From positions 3,224,001 through 3,288,000 of the forward strand of contig NZ_JAPPRA010000001.1 in the NCBI RefSeq assembly GCF_026672375.1: a stretch of 64,000 nucleotides of DNA, read 5' to 3'. The stretch is from Caulobacter sp. SL161 (GTDB taxonomy: Bacteria; Pseudomonadota; Alphaproteobacteria; Caulobacterales; Caulobacteraceae). How positions within the stretch are numbered: the stretch's first letter is position 1; the number at the start of each line of letters is the position of its first letter. Positions 46,448 through 56,675 of this stretch are shown here, piece after piece. Below the pieces are notes generated by a model. It was not told where the DNA came from. It worked only from the letters and a program-made list of their open reading frames with translations, and did not search any database. The position numbers and the translations under genes are program-made.

Positions 46448-47725
46448 TCAGGACAGGCGAGCCTTGGGGAAGCCGGTCCAGCAGGCGTCGTAGTCGGGCT
46501 GCAGCGCTGCGGACTCCAGGGCCAGGGCCGTCGGGCGGAACACCCAGCGGCTCTCGAACATGAAGGCCATGGTCCCGTCGATCTTGTGCGGGGCCAGGAC
46601 CGCTTCGGTCGCCTTCTTGTGGCTGGCGACGTCGGGGCCGTGGTCGCTCATGCAGTTGTGCAAGGACGCGCCGCCGGGGACGAAGCCGCCCTCCTTGGCG
46701 TCATAGGCGCCATGGATCAGGCCCATGAACTCGCTCATCACGTTGCGGTGGAACCACGGCGGGCGGAACGTGTCCTCGGCCACCATCCAGCGCGGCGGGA
46801 AGATCACGAAGTCGCAGTTGGCCGTCCCGGGCGTGTCGCTGGGCGAGGTCAGGACCGTGAAGATCGACGGGTCGGGATGGTCGTAGCTGACCGTGTTGAT
46901 CGTGTTGAACCGCGACAGGTCATAGCGGTACGGCGTCAGATTGCCGTGCCAGGCCACCACGTCCAGCGGGCTGTGATCCAAGGTCGCGGCCCACAGCGCG
47001 CCTTGGAACTTCTGGATCACTTGCGTGGGCGCATCGATATCCTCGAAGGCCGCCACCGGGGCTTCAAAGTCGCGCGGATTGGCCAGGCCGTTGGCGCCGA
47101 TCGGCCCCAGTTCCGGCAGGCGGAAGGCCGCGCCATAGTTCTCGCAGACATAGCCGCGCGAGGGCCCTTCGACCTCGACCCGGAAGCGCACGCCGCGCGG
47201 GATCACCGCGATGTGGCCGGGGCCCACCTTCAGCACGCCCATCTCGGTGACCAGGGTCAGCACGCCCATCTGCGGCACGATCAGCATCTCGCCGTCGGCG
47301 TTGTAGAACACCCGGTTCTGCATCGAGACATTGGCCAGATAGACGTGCGCGGCGATGCCCCCCAGCGTCGCGGCGTCGGCGTTGCCGGCCAGACTCACCA
47401 GGCCATCGACGAAGTCGGTCGGCGCAGCCGGGATCTCCAGCGGGCTCCAGCGCAGGCGGTTGGGCGTGGCAGGACCCGGAAAGGCCGAGACGAGGCTAGC
47501 TTGCGCATAGGGCTGATAGGCCCCGTGTCCGGCGCTGGGCCGGAGGCGATAGAGCCAGGTGCGGCGGTTCTCATGGCGCGGCGCGGTGAAGGCCGAGCCC
47601 GACAGCTGCTCGGCATAGAGGCCGAACGGAACCTTCTGCGGCGAGTTGCGCCCGATCGGCAGAGCGCCGGGATGCGCCTCGGTTTCGAAATAGGAGCCGA
47701 AGCCGGTTTGGTAGCGGAGGTCCAT
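46448..47725 (-). CDS. hmgA: Homogentisate 1,2-dioxygenase
   Basis: 425 residues, normal length. It starts [23 protein letters not shown] and has the Fe(II)-ligand region [20 protein letters not shown] and [12 protein letters not shown]. It opens the homogentisate ring to maleylacetoacetate. It lies downstream of hppD in the tyrosine-catabolism cluster, separated by a dispersed repeat. No maleylacetoacetate isomerase gene lies beside it. Confidence 0.97.
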   Translation of the reverse strand: MDLRYQTGFGSYFETEAHPGALPIGRNSPQKVPFGLYAEQLSGSAFTAPRHENRRTWLYRLRPSAGHGAYQPYAQASLVSAFPGPATPNRLRWSPLEIPAAPTDFVDGLVSLAGNADAATLGGIAAHVYLANVSMQNRVFYNADGEMLIVPQMGVLTLVTEMGVLKVGPGHIAVIPRGVRFRVEVEGPSRGYVCENYGAAFRLPELGPIGANGLANPRDFEAPVAAFEDIDAPTQVIQKFQGALWAATLDHSPLDVVAWHGNLTPYRYDLSRFNTINTVSYDHPDPSIFTVLTSPSDTPGTANCDFVIFPPRWMVAEDTFRPPWFHRNVMSEFMGLIHGAYDAKEGGFVPGGASLHNCMSDHGPDVASHKKATEAVLAPHKIDGTMAFMFESRWVFRPTALALESAALQPDYDACWTGFPKARLS

Positions 47726-47760
47726 GTGCGTTCCCGTGCCTTGTTCAGCACTTTTCCCAT

Positions 47761-47867
47761 GTCATCCCGGACGCCCTGGAAGGGCGATCCGGGACCCAGG
47801 GGGTGACGAAACGCTGTGCGCGCCGCCCCTGGGTCCTGGCTCTACGCTACGCTTCGGCCGGGATGAC
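47761..47867. repeat. Dispersed palindromic repeat, family B copy 1
   Basis: The element starts GTCATCCCGG and ends CCGGGATGAC, with inner arms CCGGGACCCAGGGG and CCCCTGGGTCC. The same arrangement is found at 61874-61977. It lies between hppD and hmgA, which are otherwise likely co-transcribed. Confidence 0.78.
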
Positions 47868-47894
47868 GCCGAAAGGTATTTTGAGGCGGCTGCC

Positions 47895-48968
47895 TCAGGC
47901 GTCGACGGTGATCACGCCGCGGCGGATCTGGTCCAGTTCGATGCTCTCGAACAGGGCCTGGAAGTTGCCGTTGCCGAAGCCTTCGTTGCCCTTGCGCTGG
48001 ATGATCTCGAAGAAGATCGGGCCGAACAGGTTCTCGGTGAAGATCTGCAGCAGAAGGCCCTCCTCACCGACATTGCCGTCGATCAGGATGCGATTCTTCT
48101 TCAGACGCTCCAGGTCCTCGCCGTGGCCGGGGACGCGCTTGTCGACCAGCTCGTAATAGGTCTCGATGGTGTCCTGCAGCTTCACGCCGCGGGCGCGCAG
48201 CTTTTCGACGGTCTCGTAGATATTGTCCGTCGTCATGGCCAGGTGCTGGATGCCCTCGCCGTTGTACTGGCGGATGAACTCCTCGATCTGGCTCTTGTCG
48301 TCCTGGCTTTCGTTCAGCGGGATGCGGATGGCCTTGTCGGGCGCGATCATCGCCTGGCTGAACAGGCCGGTCGCCTGGCCCTTGATGTCGAAGTACTTCT
48401 GCTCCTCGAAGCCGAAGATCTGGTTGTAGAAGGTCGACCAGGTGCGCATCTGGCCACGCTTGACGTTGTGGGTCAGGTGGTCGAGCAGATCGAGGCCGAC
48501 ATTGTTCTTGGCTTCCGCCAGGGCCGCGCCCGGAACCTGCTCCCAGGCGTCATAGATCGTGCCGGCGTCGCCATAGCGGTCGACGAGATAGAGCAAGGAC
48601 CCGCCGATCCCTTCCAGCACCTTGGCCTCCGCGCCTAGCAGCGAGCGCGAGGCGTCGGCGGCCTTGGCGCCGCGCTTGATCGCGTCCGCATAGGCTTGCT
48701 CAGCGTTCTCGACACGGAAGGCCATGCCGTTGGCCGACGGGCCGTGGTCGGCGCGGAAGTCGGCGACCTGACCGGTGGTCTCTTCATTGACGATCAGGTT
48801 CACGCGGCCCTGCTTGTAGCGGGTCGCGGCCTTGGTCGGATGCTTGCTGGCGGCGACGAAGCCCAGTTGCTCGATCAGGGCCTTCATGGCCGCCGGATCG
48901 GGGCTGGTGAACTCGACGAACTCGAAGCCGTCGAGGCCCAGGGGGTTCTGGTCGGTGACGAGAGTCAT
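47895..48968 (-). CDS. hppD: 4-hydroxyphenylpyruvate dioxygenase
   Basis: 357 residues, a two-domain VOC-fold dioxygenase. It starts MTLVTDQNPLGLDGFEFVEF; the C-terminal catalytic half has LDLLDHLTHNV (first His), NGEGIQHLAMTTDNI (second His) and the Glu ligand in PIFFEIIQRKGNEGFGNGNF. It converts 4-hydroxyphenylpyruvate to homogentisate. It starts 18 bases downstream of the aminotransferase gene. Confidence 0.97.
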   Translation of the reverse strand: MTLVTDQNPLGLDGFEFVEFTSPDPAAMKALIEQLGFVAASKHPTKAATRYKQGRVNLIVNEETTGQVADFRADHGPSANGMAFRVENAEQAYADAIKRGAKAADASRSLLGAEAKVLEGIGGSLLYLVDRYGDAGTIYDAWEQVPGAALAEAKNNVGLDLLDHLTHNVKRGQMRTWSTFYNQIFGFEEQKYFDIKGQATGLFSQAMIAPDKAIRIPLNESQDDKSQIEEFIRQYNGEGIQHLAMTTDNIYETVEKLRARGVKLQDTIETYYELVDKRVPGHGEDLERLKKNRILIDGNVGEEGLLLQIFTENLFGPIFFEIIQRKGNEGFGNGNFQALFESIELDQIRRGVITVDA

Positions 48969-48986
48969 GCGGGCGTCTCCGTGTGC

Positions 48987-50108
48987 TTAGAGCGAAAGGG
49001 CCGCCGGCAGGGCGGCGATCAGGGCGTCGTTGTCGGCCGGGCGGCCGATGGTGATCCGGACCCAGCCGCCGGCGACGGGCGTCGGCCGGATGATGAGCCC
49101 TTGGTGCAACAAATGCGCGGCGGTGGCGTCCGGACCCGCCGGCGTCCGCAGGAACACGAAATTGGCGCGGCTTTCGGTGTGCTCGACGCCCATGTCGTCC
49201 AGCACCGCCTCCACCCGGCCGCGCTCGGCGATCGTCTGGGCGACCGTGCGCTTGAGGTAGTCCTGGTCTTCCCAGGCGGCCAGCGCGGCGGCCTGGCTGA
49301 CGGCCGTGACGTTGAAGGGCGGGCGGATGCGGTCCAGATAATCGACCAGCTCGGGCGAAGACGCGACGCCATAGCCCATGCGCAAACCGGCCAGGCCATA
49401 GGCCTTGGAGAAGGTGCGGGCCGACACCCACGGACCGCCCCAGGCGTCCAGCAGGGCGAAGGTGTCGAAGGCCTCGTGATACTCGCGATAGGCCTCGTCG
49501 ACGAACACGACGGTCGAGCGCGGGGTGGCCGCCAGGATCGCCTGGAAATCCGCCGCCTTCAGCGCGTTGCCCGTCGGATTGTTGGGCGTGCACAGCACCA
49601 GCAGCTTGGGGCCCTGGGCGGCGGCGGCGCACACGGCCGGAACGTCCATGTCGAAATTCGCCAGACGCGGCACGTCGATGATCCGCGCCTCGGCGCAGCG
49701 GCCGAAGATCTCGTAGGTCGGGAAGGTCGGGCTGGACAGCAGGATCGAGTCGCCCGGGTGCAGCACGGCCCGAAACACGTAGTCGATCAGCGCCTCCGAT
49801 CCTGGCGAGATGACCAGACGCGCCGGCGAAACGCCCAGGCGTTCACCGATCGCCGCGCGCAGCACGTCGCTGTGCGGATCGGGATAGATGTGCGGCTCGG
49901 CCATCGCGGCCATCACCGCCTCGGCGACCTTGGGGCTGGGGCCCAAAAGGTTCTCGTTGCTGGCCAGCTTGGAGAAGGCGGTCAGCCCCGTGCGGCGTCC
50001 GGCCTCGGCCAGGGTCATGCCGGCTTTGTAGCCTTGCACGCCCTCCAGCGCCTGGCGCATCGGCGAGGCCCAGGCGGGCGTCAGGGGCTTGCGATCGAGA
50101 ACCAGCAT
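48987..50108 (-). CDS. Histidinol-phosphate/aromatic aminotransferase (HisC-like)
   Basis: 373 residues, a fold-type I PLP enzyme. The PLP lysine is in TFSKAYGLAGLRMGYG, with CTPNNPTGNAL and FVDEAYREY upstream; the N-terminus has KLASNENLLGPSP. Sequence type fits the HisC family, but the location directly before hppD points to tyrosine or phenylalanine transamination to supply 4-hydroxyphenylpyruvate. ATG 50108 with GGAG upstream is preferred to TTG 50123. A 15-base motif shared with lrp lies 91-105 bases upstream. Confidence 0.9.
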   Translation of the reverse strand: MLVLDRKPLTPAWASPMRQALEGVQGYKAGMTLAEAGRRTGLTAFSKLASNENLLGPSPKVAEAVMAAMAEPHIYPDPHSDVLRAAIGERLGVSPARLVISPGSEALIDYVFRAVLHPGDSILLSSPTFPTYEIFGRCAEARIIDVPRLANFDMDVPAVCAAAAQGPKLLVLCTPNNPTGNALKAADFQAILAATPRSTVVFVDEAYREYHEAFDTFALLDAWGGPWVSARTFSKAYGLAGLRMGYGVASSPELVDYLDRIRPPFNVTAVSQAAALAAWEDQDYLKRTVAQTIAERGRVEAVLDDMGVEHTESRANFVFLRTPAGPDATAAHLLHQGLIIRPTPVAGGWVRITIGRPADNDALIAALPAALSL

Positions 50109-50198
50109 GCGGCCGCGCTCCAATGAGATGGGAGCGGCAGCTTATCGCGAAAGCTGAGACAGAACGTGGCGATTATGACCACGCGCAAGGCCACGACG

Positions 50199-50213
50199 GT
50201 CACGATATGCCAA
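50199..50213. promoter_or_regulatory. Putative Lrp operator upstream of the aminotransferase
   Basis: GTCACGATATGCCAA is exactly repeated, in inverted orientation, upstream of the Lrp regulator gene (50736-50750). Both target genes run on the minus strand. Confidence 0.65.
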
Positions 50214-50242
50214 TGATCTGGATCAATTAGCGCAGTAAGTGA

Positions 50243-50713
50243 TCAGGCGACATAATCAAGCGGCAGCGCCGTCTGATCCTTGATGGTGTCGAGCACGAAT
50301 GAGGACCGCACGTCCTTGACGGCCGGCATCTTCAGCAGGCGCTTCATCGTGAAGTCGGCATAGGCGTCGAGGCTGGGCACCACCACCCGCAGCAGATAGT
50401 CGTAGCCGCCCGTCATGGCGTAGCAACCGACGACCTCCGGCTCGCGCAGAACCGCCTGCTGGAAGGCCTCGGCCGCCTCCTCGCTGTGGCGGTCGACCTG
50501 CACCTCCACATAGGCCAGCACGTCCAGCTTGGCCTTGCGGCGATCCAGCAACGCCACATAGCCACGGATCAAGCCCGAGGCCTCCAACTGCTTCACCCGC
50601 CGCAGACAGGGGCTCGGCGACAGCCCCACCCGCTCGGCGAGATCCACATTGGAGATCTTGCCGTCCTCCTGGAGGATCTGAAGAATCTTCCGATCGGCGC
50701 GCATCAGCTTCAT
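50243..50713 (-). CDS. Lrp/AsnC family transcriptional regulator
   Basis: 156 residues. The N-terminal winged helix (MRADRKILQILQEDGKISNV, then DLAERVGLSPSPCLRRVKQLEASG) and the C-terminal RAM ligand-binding domain (VGCYAMTGGYDYLLRVVVPSL) are standard. It sits at the head of the tyrosine-catabolism gene cluster and shares an exact 15-bp motif with the aminotransferase upstream region. It likely controls these genes and itself in response to an aromatic amino acid. ATG 50713 is the family-typical start. Confidence 0.92.
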   Translation of the reverse strand: MKLMRADRKILQILQEDGKISNVDLAERVGLSPSPCLRRVKQLEASGLIRGYVALLDRRKAKLDVLAYVEVQVDRHSEEAAEAFQQAVLREPEVVGCYAMTGGYDYLLRVVVPSLDAYADFTMKRLLKMPAVKDVRSSFVLDTIKDQTALPLDYVA

Positions 50714-50735
50714 CGTGACCGGTTTCCGCGTGAAG

Positions 50736-50750
50736 TTGGCATATCGTGAC
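50736..50750. promoter_or_regulatory. Putative Lrp operator upstream of lrp
   Basis: TTGGCATATCGTGAC is the exact complement of the motif before the aminotransferase gene. ATCGTGAC is also repeated at 50712-50719, across the lrp start. The distance to lrp is 23-37 bases. Confidence 0.65.
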
Positions 50751-50848
50751 AGGCTAGCCGATTTTGAGCCTGTGTGGGAGACGCCGCTTGCGCGCGGCCG
50801 CGCTTCCCGCTCTACCATCCGGAACAAATCTAGCGCGAGGACCCCCGC

Positions 50849-51754
50849 ATGCCCGAGAGCCCATTCGCCATCCCTTCCGGCAACAAGCCCCCGTTCAAAT
50901 CGCCCTTCCAGAGCAAGGGCAAGCAAGCGGTCGCCATCAGCGTCGGCGTCGTGCTGCTGCTGCTGAGCTCCTGCGTCGTCGTCACCCAGAGCTCGACGGT
51001 CGAGCCGGGCAATGTCGGCGTGAAGATCCGCACCCTGGGCGCGTCGGCTGGTGTCGATCCCGAACCCCTGCCCGCCCGCTGGTACCTGCGCGGCATCGGC
51101 GAGCGGATCATCCAGTATCCGGTGATCCAGCGCACCTACGGCTATACCCGCGAAGCCGATGAGCGCGGCAACGAGAACGAAGAGATCACCTTCTCGGACA
51201 ACACCGGCCTGCCGATGACGGCCGACATCTCGGTGACGCTGCAGGTCAATCCGGCCTCGGCCCCGAGCTTGTACCAGACCTATCGCCTGTCGTTCGACCA
51301 GCTGCTGGACGGCCCGATCCGCAATGACGTCCGCTCGGCCGTCGCCGCCGAGGCCGAGAAGGTCGGGGTCGAGACGCTCTACAGCGGCGGCCGTCAGATG
51401 GTGATCCAGAAGGCCTACGCTCGCGTCTCCAGCAAGTGGGCCCGTCACGGCGTCAATATCAGCCAGCTCGACTGGATCGGCTCGATCCGCTACCCGCAGG
51501 CGATCATCCAGCAGATGCAGGCCAAGACCCAGCTGGAGCAGGAAGCCCTGGCGGCCAAGGCGCTCGAAGCCAAGGAAACTGCCCTGGCCAACGCCGCCGT
51601 CGCCAAGGCGCGCGGTGAGGCTGAGGCCATCCGAATCAAGGGCGAGGCTCTGCGCGCCAATCCGCAGGTCCTGCAACAGCTGGCCATCGAAAAGTGGAAC
51701 GGCGAGATGCCCAAGGTGACCAGCGGCGGCACGCCGTTCGTCAAGATCGACTAA
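50849..51754 (+). CDS. SPFH/band 7 domain membrane protein
   Basis: 301 residues. A hydrophilic N-terminus is followed by one hydrophobic helix (about 29-43, AVAISVGVVLLLLSSCVVV) and then an SPFH domain (about 55-210, VEPGNVGVKIRTLG, NTGLPMTADISVTLQVNP). A coiled coil (about 215-270, QEALAAKALEAKETALANAA) closes the protein. Prohibitin/stomatin-like members form large membrane rings that organise proteases or lipid domains. It is divergent from lrp. Confidence 0.85.
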   Translation: MPESPFAIPSGNKPPFKSPFQSKGKQAVAISVGVVLLLLSSCVVVTQSSTVEPGNVGVKIRTLGASAGVDPEPLPARWYLRGIGERIIQYPVIQRTYGYTREADERGNENEEITFSDNTGLPMTADISVTLQVNPASAPSLYQTYRLSFDQLLDGPIRNDVRSAVAAEAEKVGVETLYSGGRQMVIQKAYARVSSKWARHGVNISQLDWIGSIRYPQAIIQQMQAKTQLEQEALAAKALEAKETALANAAVAKARGEAEAIRIKGEALRANPQVLQQLAIEKWNGEMPKVTSGGTPFVKID

Positions 51755-51830
51755 CGGGGCGCGGCGCGCCGGATGCTGACAAGCTTCGGCGCGCCGCCCT
51801 CCATCTTCCGCCGATCAGCGGAAGGATGAG

Positions 51831-52121
51831 ATGCGTTACGACTTCGAAGCCGAGATCTGGCGCTCCAGCGGCGCTGGCGGCTGGTTCTTCGTCACCCTCC
51901 CCGCCGAGGCCGCAGACGGCCTTCGCGCCTTGAGCGGCCCGCGCGCCGGCTTTGGATCCCTTCGTGTGCGCGCCGAGATCGCGGGCCTGGCCTGGGACAC
52001 CTCGGTGTTTCCCGACACGCGATCGGGAAGCTTTCTTCTGCCTCTGAAAGCTCAGGTTCGCCGGCGCGCTGGCGTCACGGCCGGCGACCGGACCCGCGTC
52101 CAGATCGAGCTCGCCATCTGA
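51831..52121 (+). CDS. DUF1905 domain protein
   Basis: 96 residues. FEAEIWRSSGAGGWFFVTLPAEAADGL and GSLRVRAEIAGLAWDTSVFPD match DUF1905, a small beta-barrel domain often fused to or near YdeI/OmdA-like domains. The protein is complete as a stand-alone unit. A GGAAGG sequence precedes ATG 51831. The function is unknown. Confidence 0.82.
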   Translation: MRYDFEAEIWRSSGAGGWFFVTLPAEAADGLRALSGPRAGFGSLRVRAEIAGLAWDTSVFPDTRSGSFLLPLKAQVRRRAGVTAGDRTRVQIELAI

Positions 52122-52157
52122 CCCGGGCGTCCCGATCGGACGGGTGACAACCGCTTC

Positions 52158-53198
52158 ATGAGCCATAATCAAGTTTCCCCCCGCCCCGTTCTGCGCCACG
52201 AGCGCAGCCGAAGCGCCGACGACACACGGCGGATATCGAAAGAGCGGGGGCTCATCTTGAAGAACGTCGAACTCTATGGACCCAGACAGTCCAAGCATCG
52301 CCGCACCTGGACCGCTGCGGCCATTCCGCTGATCATCGTCTTCTTCGCCGTGGGCCAGCTGGCCACGGTCCTCGGCGTCCTGATGCCGATGGGCTTCCAT
52401 CAGGTCGATCTGGAAACCCAGTGGCTGCCGATGGTCATTCAGTTGCTCGGCTTCGGCTTGACCGCGCTGCTGCTGCTAGCCTGGGTGTGGCTGTTCGAGC
52501 GCCGCTCGCCGTGGGTGCTGGGCCTCAACGGTGAGTTTGTTCGGCGATACACGCGGGGCCTGCTGGTCGGGTGCGGCTTCCTGCTCAGCGTCATCGGCCT
52601 GATCTGGGCGACCGGCGGCTACCGTATCGAAGGGTTCGGCGTGTGGAGCGCGCCCGCGCCGATACTGTTCCTGCCCATCCTGGCGCTCTTTGCGGGCTTT
52701 GTGATCCAGGGCGGCACCGAGGAGCTGCTGATGCGGGGCTGGCTGATGCAGCTGGTCGCCTCGCGCCACGGCCTCATCCTGGCCATCGTCATCAACAGCG
52801 CACTGTTCGCCATCATGCACGGCGGCAACATCTCGCCGTCCAAGGAGCTGGTCCTGGCCCTGGCCAACCTCGTCCTGTTCGGTGTGATGATCAGTCTCTA
52901 CGCGATCAAGGAAGGCTCGCTCTGGGGCGTCTGCGCCTGGCACACCGCCTGGAACTGGCTGCTGGGCGTCGGCTTTGGCCTGGAGGTCAGCGGCGGCCGG
53001 ATCGCGGTGCAGAGCCTCGTCGTCGACCTGGCCCCCAAGGCCGGCGCGCCCTGGTGGCTGACGGGCGGCGCCTTTGGCCCGGAGGCGAGCGTGGCGACGA
53101 CCATCGTGCTGCTGGCCGGTTGCGCCTATTTCGGCGCGACCGGCGCGTTCGCCGCTGCCCGCGCCCGCTCTGCGGCGTTCAACGAGACCCGCGTCTAA
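52158..53198 (+). CDS. CPBP family intramembrane metalloprotease
   Basis: 346 residues with about eight membrane helices. The CPBP (ABI) motifs are present: EExxxR in GGTEELLMRGW, FxxxH in ALFAIMHGGN and HxxxN in CAWHTAWNW. These form a glutamate/histidine active site within the membrane. The family includes Rce1-like proteases and bacteriocin-immunity proteins; a substrate is not evident. The first about 50 residues are hydrophilic, so the true start could be further in. Confidence 0.88.
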   Translation: MSHNQVSPRPVLRHERSRSADDTRRISKERGLILKNVELYGPRQSKHRRTWTAAAIPLIIVFFAVGQLATVLGVLMPMGFHQVDLETQWLPMVIQLLGFGLTALLLLAWVWLFERRSPWVLGLNGEFVRRYTRGLLVGCGFLLSVIGLIWATGGYRIEGFGVWSAPAPILFLPILALFAGFVIQGGTEELLMRGWLMQLVASRHGLILAIVINSALFAIMHGGNISPSKELVLALANLVLFGVMISLYAIKEGSLWGVCAWHTAWNWLLGVGFGLEVSGGRIAVQSLVVDLAPKAGAPWWLTGGAFGPEASVATTIVLLAGCAYFGATGAFAAARARSAAFNETRV

Positions 53199-53370
53199 AG
53201 CGCCTCGCAGAAGAAGCGACCTGGCTCTGGGCCCTCGGGATACAGCATCGAGAAGCGATAGAGGACGAGCGTCCATTCAGCCTCCTCGAGGCTCACCCCG
53301 AAGCGTGCGGCGACCCATTCGGGCGTCGGCTCCTGAACCACGCCGTCGGCGTCCAGCGGCGGCGCGGTCC

Positions 53371-53377
<7 letters not shown>
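53195..53377 (-). CDS. Small protein coupled to the CobW-type GTPase
   Basis: 60 residues from GTG 53377 (or GTG 53374). The sequence [20 protein letters not shown] suggests a helical, possibly DNA-binding-like unit; no family is recognised. GTG overlaps the TGA stop of the upstream GTPase, a sign of translational coupling. It overlaps the end of the convergent CPBP gene by 4 bases. Confidence 0.6.
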
Positions 53378-54591
<1,214 letters not shown>

Positions 54592-54599
54592 GGGAAGAT

Positions 54600-54626
54600 C
54601 CAATATGTTATGTTATAACATATTGG
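54600..54626. promoter_or_regulatory. Putative Zur operator 1
   Basis: The perfect inner palindrome TATGTTATAACATA (54609-54622) is nested in a larger inverted repeat CCAATATGTTA...TAACATATTGG (54600-54626). The core fits the GTTATAAC-type alphaproteobacterial Zur box. It sits 9 bases upstream of the GTPase start. Confidence 0.7.
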
Positions 54627-54652
54627 TCAATTCCACATCGGCCGGCAAGTGA

Positions 54653-54671
54653 TATGTTACACCGTAACAGA
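54653..54671. promoter_or_regulatory. Putative Zur operator 2
   Basis: TGTTAC (54655-54660), a 3-base spacer and GTAACA (54664-54669) form a second palindrome of the same kind, about 30 bases from the first. Two sites are common in Zur-controlled promoters. Confidence 0.6.
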
Positions 54672-54696
54672 TCCGATCGGGTCGGCGCGGCGCACC

Positions 54697-56553
54697 CTAC
54701 TTCGCCGCTTCGATCTCGGCGCCCAGCCAGGCCTTGCGGAACGCCAACTGCGCCTCGGTCGGCTTGAGGTCGGCCTTCTCGAAGCGCACCACCTCCAGCG
54801 TCGGGTCGGCGGCGATGGTCAGCGGGGCCTGGCGAAGCTGGCCGCGCTGGAAGAAGGTCACGGTCGTCGCCTCGCCCGGCTTGAGGCGATCCAGAGCGTC
54901 GATCCAGTCGCTCTCGTTGGCGAACACGAAGCGGCCGATGCTGATGATCCGGTCGCCGACCTCGACCCCGGCGCCGTAGAGCGGGCTATTGGGAGCCGGC
55001 GGGGCGTCCAGTAGCAGCTCCGTCCCGCTGACCTTGACGCGCGCGGCGCCCAGCCAAGCCTTCTTGGGGGCCTTCGGGCGGAGCTTGAGCCCGGCCCGCT
55101 CCAGCAGCGGCGCGAAGTCCGGCAGGGCCGAGCCCTCGATGCTGGCCTTGAAAAAGGCGTCGGCGAAGGCCTGGTCTCCCGTCGTCTTGGCCAGGGCGGC
55201 GCGGACGTCAGCGGGCGTGTAGGGCTTCTCGGTGACGCCATGGGCGCGCCACATCTGCTTCATGAAGTCGTCGAGGCTGAGCGGCTTGTCGCGTCCGCGC
55301 AGCTGCAGGTCCAAGGCCAGACCGATCACCGCGCCGTACGGGTAGTACGAGGTGAAGATGTTCGGATTGACCGGATCCAGCGCTGCGGCTGCATCGACAA
55401 ACGGCGCACGCAGGCTCATCTCCTGCGGCGAGCCATAGAGCCGGCCCGGACCGTTGACCACGCCGTTCAGCGTGCTGGACAGACCGGCGAGGTACTCGTC
55501 CGTCGTCGACTGTCCTGCCCGCCGGATCAGCAGCGGGCCATAGTACTGGGTGAAGCCCTCGGCCAGCCACAGGGACGGCGTCGGATTGGCCTTGGTGAAG
55601 TCGAACGGCTCCAGCTCGGCCGGACGGATGCGCTCGACGTTCCAGGCGTGGAACAGCTCATGGCTGGCCGTGCCCAGCTGGCTGAAATTGCCCCGGAACA
55701 ACGACCGCGGCTGGCTGATGAAGGTGGAGTTGCGATGCTCCATCCCGTCACCGGTGATCTGCGGCATGTAGTCGGCGATGAAGGTGTACTCGCCGTAGTC
55801 GAACTTGGGCAGCTCGCCGAACACCTTGATGTGCTCAGGCACGATGGCCTTCAGCTTCTCGGCGAAGGTGTCAGCATCCGCCTCCGTTCCAGGATGATGG
55901 AGGGCTAGGCGGAAGGTGTAATCACGTCCCTTGTCGGTCACCTTCCACTCGCGCATGGTCATGGCGCTGAGCTCGGTGGGGCTGTCCATGAAGTACTGCA
56001 GGTTCGGCGCCCAGAAGCTGTCGGGCTGGCCCGCCACCGGAGGCAGCTGGGTGGCGATCTTCCAGCTGGGATCGGCGCGCTCGAAGCGAACGCGGATCGA
56101 CTTGTCGTCATAACCGACCGCCCACAGGAAGGTCGCCGGCATGTTCAGGTGAGCGTGGGTCGTATCGATCTGCGAATAGGTCCCGTCACCGCGATCGGCA
56201 TAGAGGGTGTAGGTGACCTTGACCGTTCCATCGTGCCCCGAAACCGACCAGCCGTAGGGCTCGGTGCGCTCGACCTTCAGCGGCTTGCCTGCGCCGTCGA
56301 CGGCGGTGACCTGATAGACGTTCTTGGCGAACTCGTGGATCGCGTAGCGCCCGGGCGACGACCGCGACATCCGAAGTTGCAGGACGCCCTTGGGGACCTT
56401 GCGGAACGTCGCCGTGATCCGGGCCTCGCGGTGCGTGGCGTTCGGGAAGGCGACTTCGTACTGCACAGGGGCTGCAGGCCCTGGGTCCTGCGCGGCCGCC
56501 GCGCTGGCCGTGGCCAAGGTCAAGGCCGAAAGGCCCAGCAGAAGCTTACGCAT
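54697..56553 (-). CDS. M61-family glycyl aminopeptidase-like protein
   Basis: 618 residues with an N-terminal Sec signal peptide (MRKLLLGLSALTLATASAAA, cleavage near AAA). The zinc site is HELFH (His298, Glu299, His302) in SHELFHAWNVERIRP, and a C-terminal PDZ-like domain follows (AGVEVGDRIISIGRF). This is the layout of M61 glycyl aminopeptidases. It should act in the periplasm. Confidence 0.9.
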   Translation of the reverse strand: MRKLLLGLSALTLATASAAAAQDPGPAAPVQYEVAFPNATHREARITATFRKVPKGVLQLRMSRSSPGRYAIHEFAKNVYQVTAVDGAGKPLKVERTEPYGWSVSGHDGTVKVTYTLYADRGDGTYSQIDTTHAHLNMPATFLWAVGYDDKSIRVRFERADPSWKIATQLPPVAGQPDSFWAPNLQYFMDSPTELSAMTMREWKVTDKGRDYTFRLALHHPGTEADADTFAEKLKAIVPEHIKVFGELPKFDYGEYTFIADYMPQITGDGMEHRNSTFISQPRSLFRGNFSQLGTASHELFHAWNVERIRPAELEPFDFTKANPTPSLWLAEGFTQYYGPLLIRRAGQSTTDEYLAGLSSTLNGVVNGPGRLYGSPQEMSLRAPFVDAAAALDPVNPNIFTSYYPYGAVIGLALDLQLRGRDKPLSLDDFMKQMWRAHGVTEKPYTPADVRAALAKTTGDQAFADAFFKASIEGSALPDFAPLLERAGLKLRPKAPKKAWLGAARVKVSGTELLLDAPPAPNSPLYGAGVEVGDRIISIGRFVFANESDWIDALDRLKPGEATTVTFFQRGQLRQAPLTIAADPTLEVVRFEKADLKPTEAQLAFRKAWLGAEIEAAK

Positions 56554-56624
56554 GATTTCCCCTCGCGATCGCGGGGCGAACTGTGGCCAACCCCGGCGAG
56601 AGTCGCAAGGCGAGCACCAAAAGC

Positions 56625-56657
56625 AAAACGCCCCGGGAGCGATCCCGGGGCGTTTCG
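56625..56657 (-). terminator. Rho-independent terminator of ftsZ
   Basis: AAACGCCCCGGGA and its complement form a 13-bp stem around a GATC-type loop, with TTTT at the end on the minus strand. It starts 19 bases after the ftsZ stop and could also work weakly on the plus strand. Confidence 0.9.
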
Positions 56658-56675
56658 TCAGGTCTTGTCGGTCTT

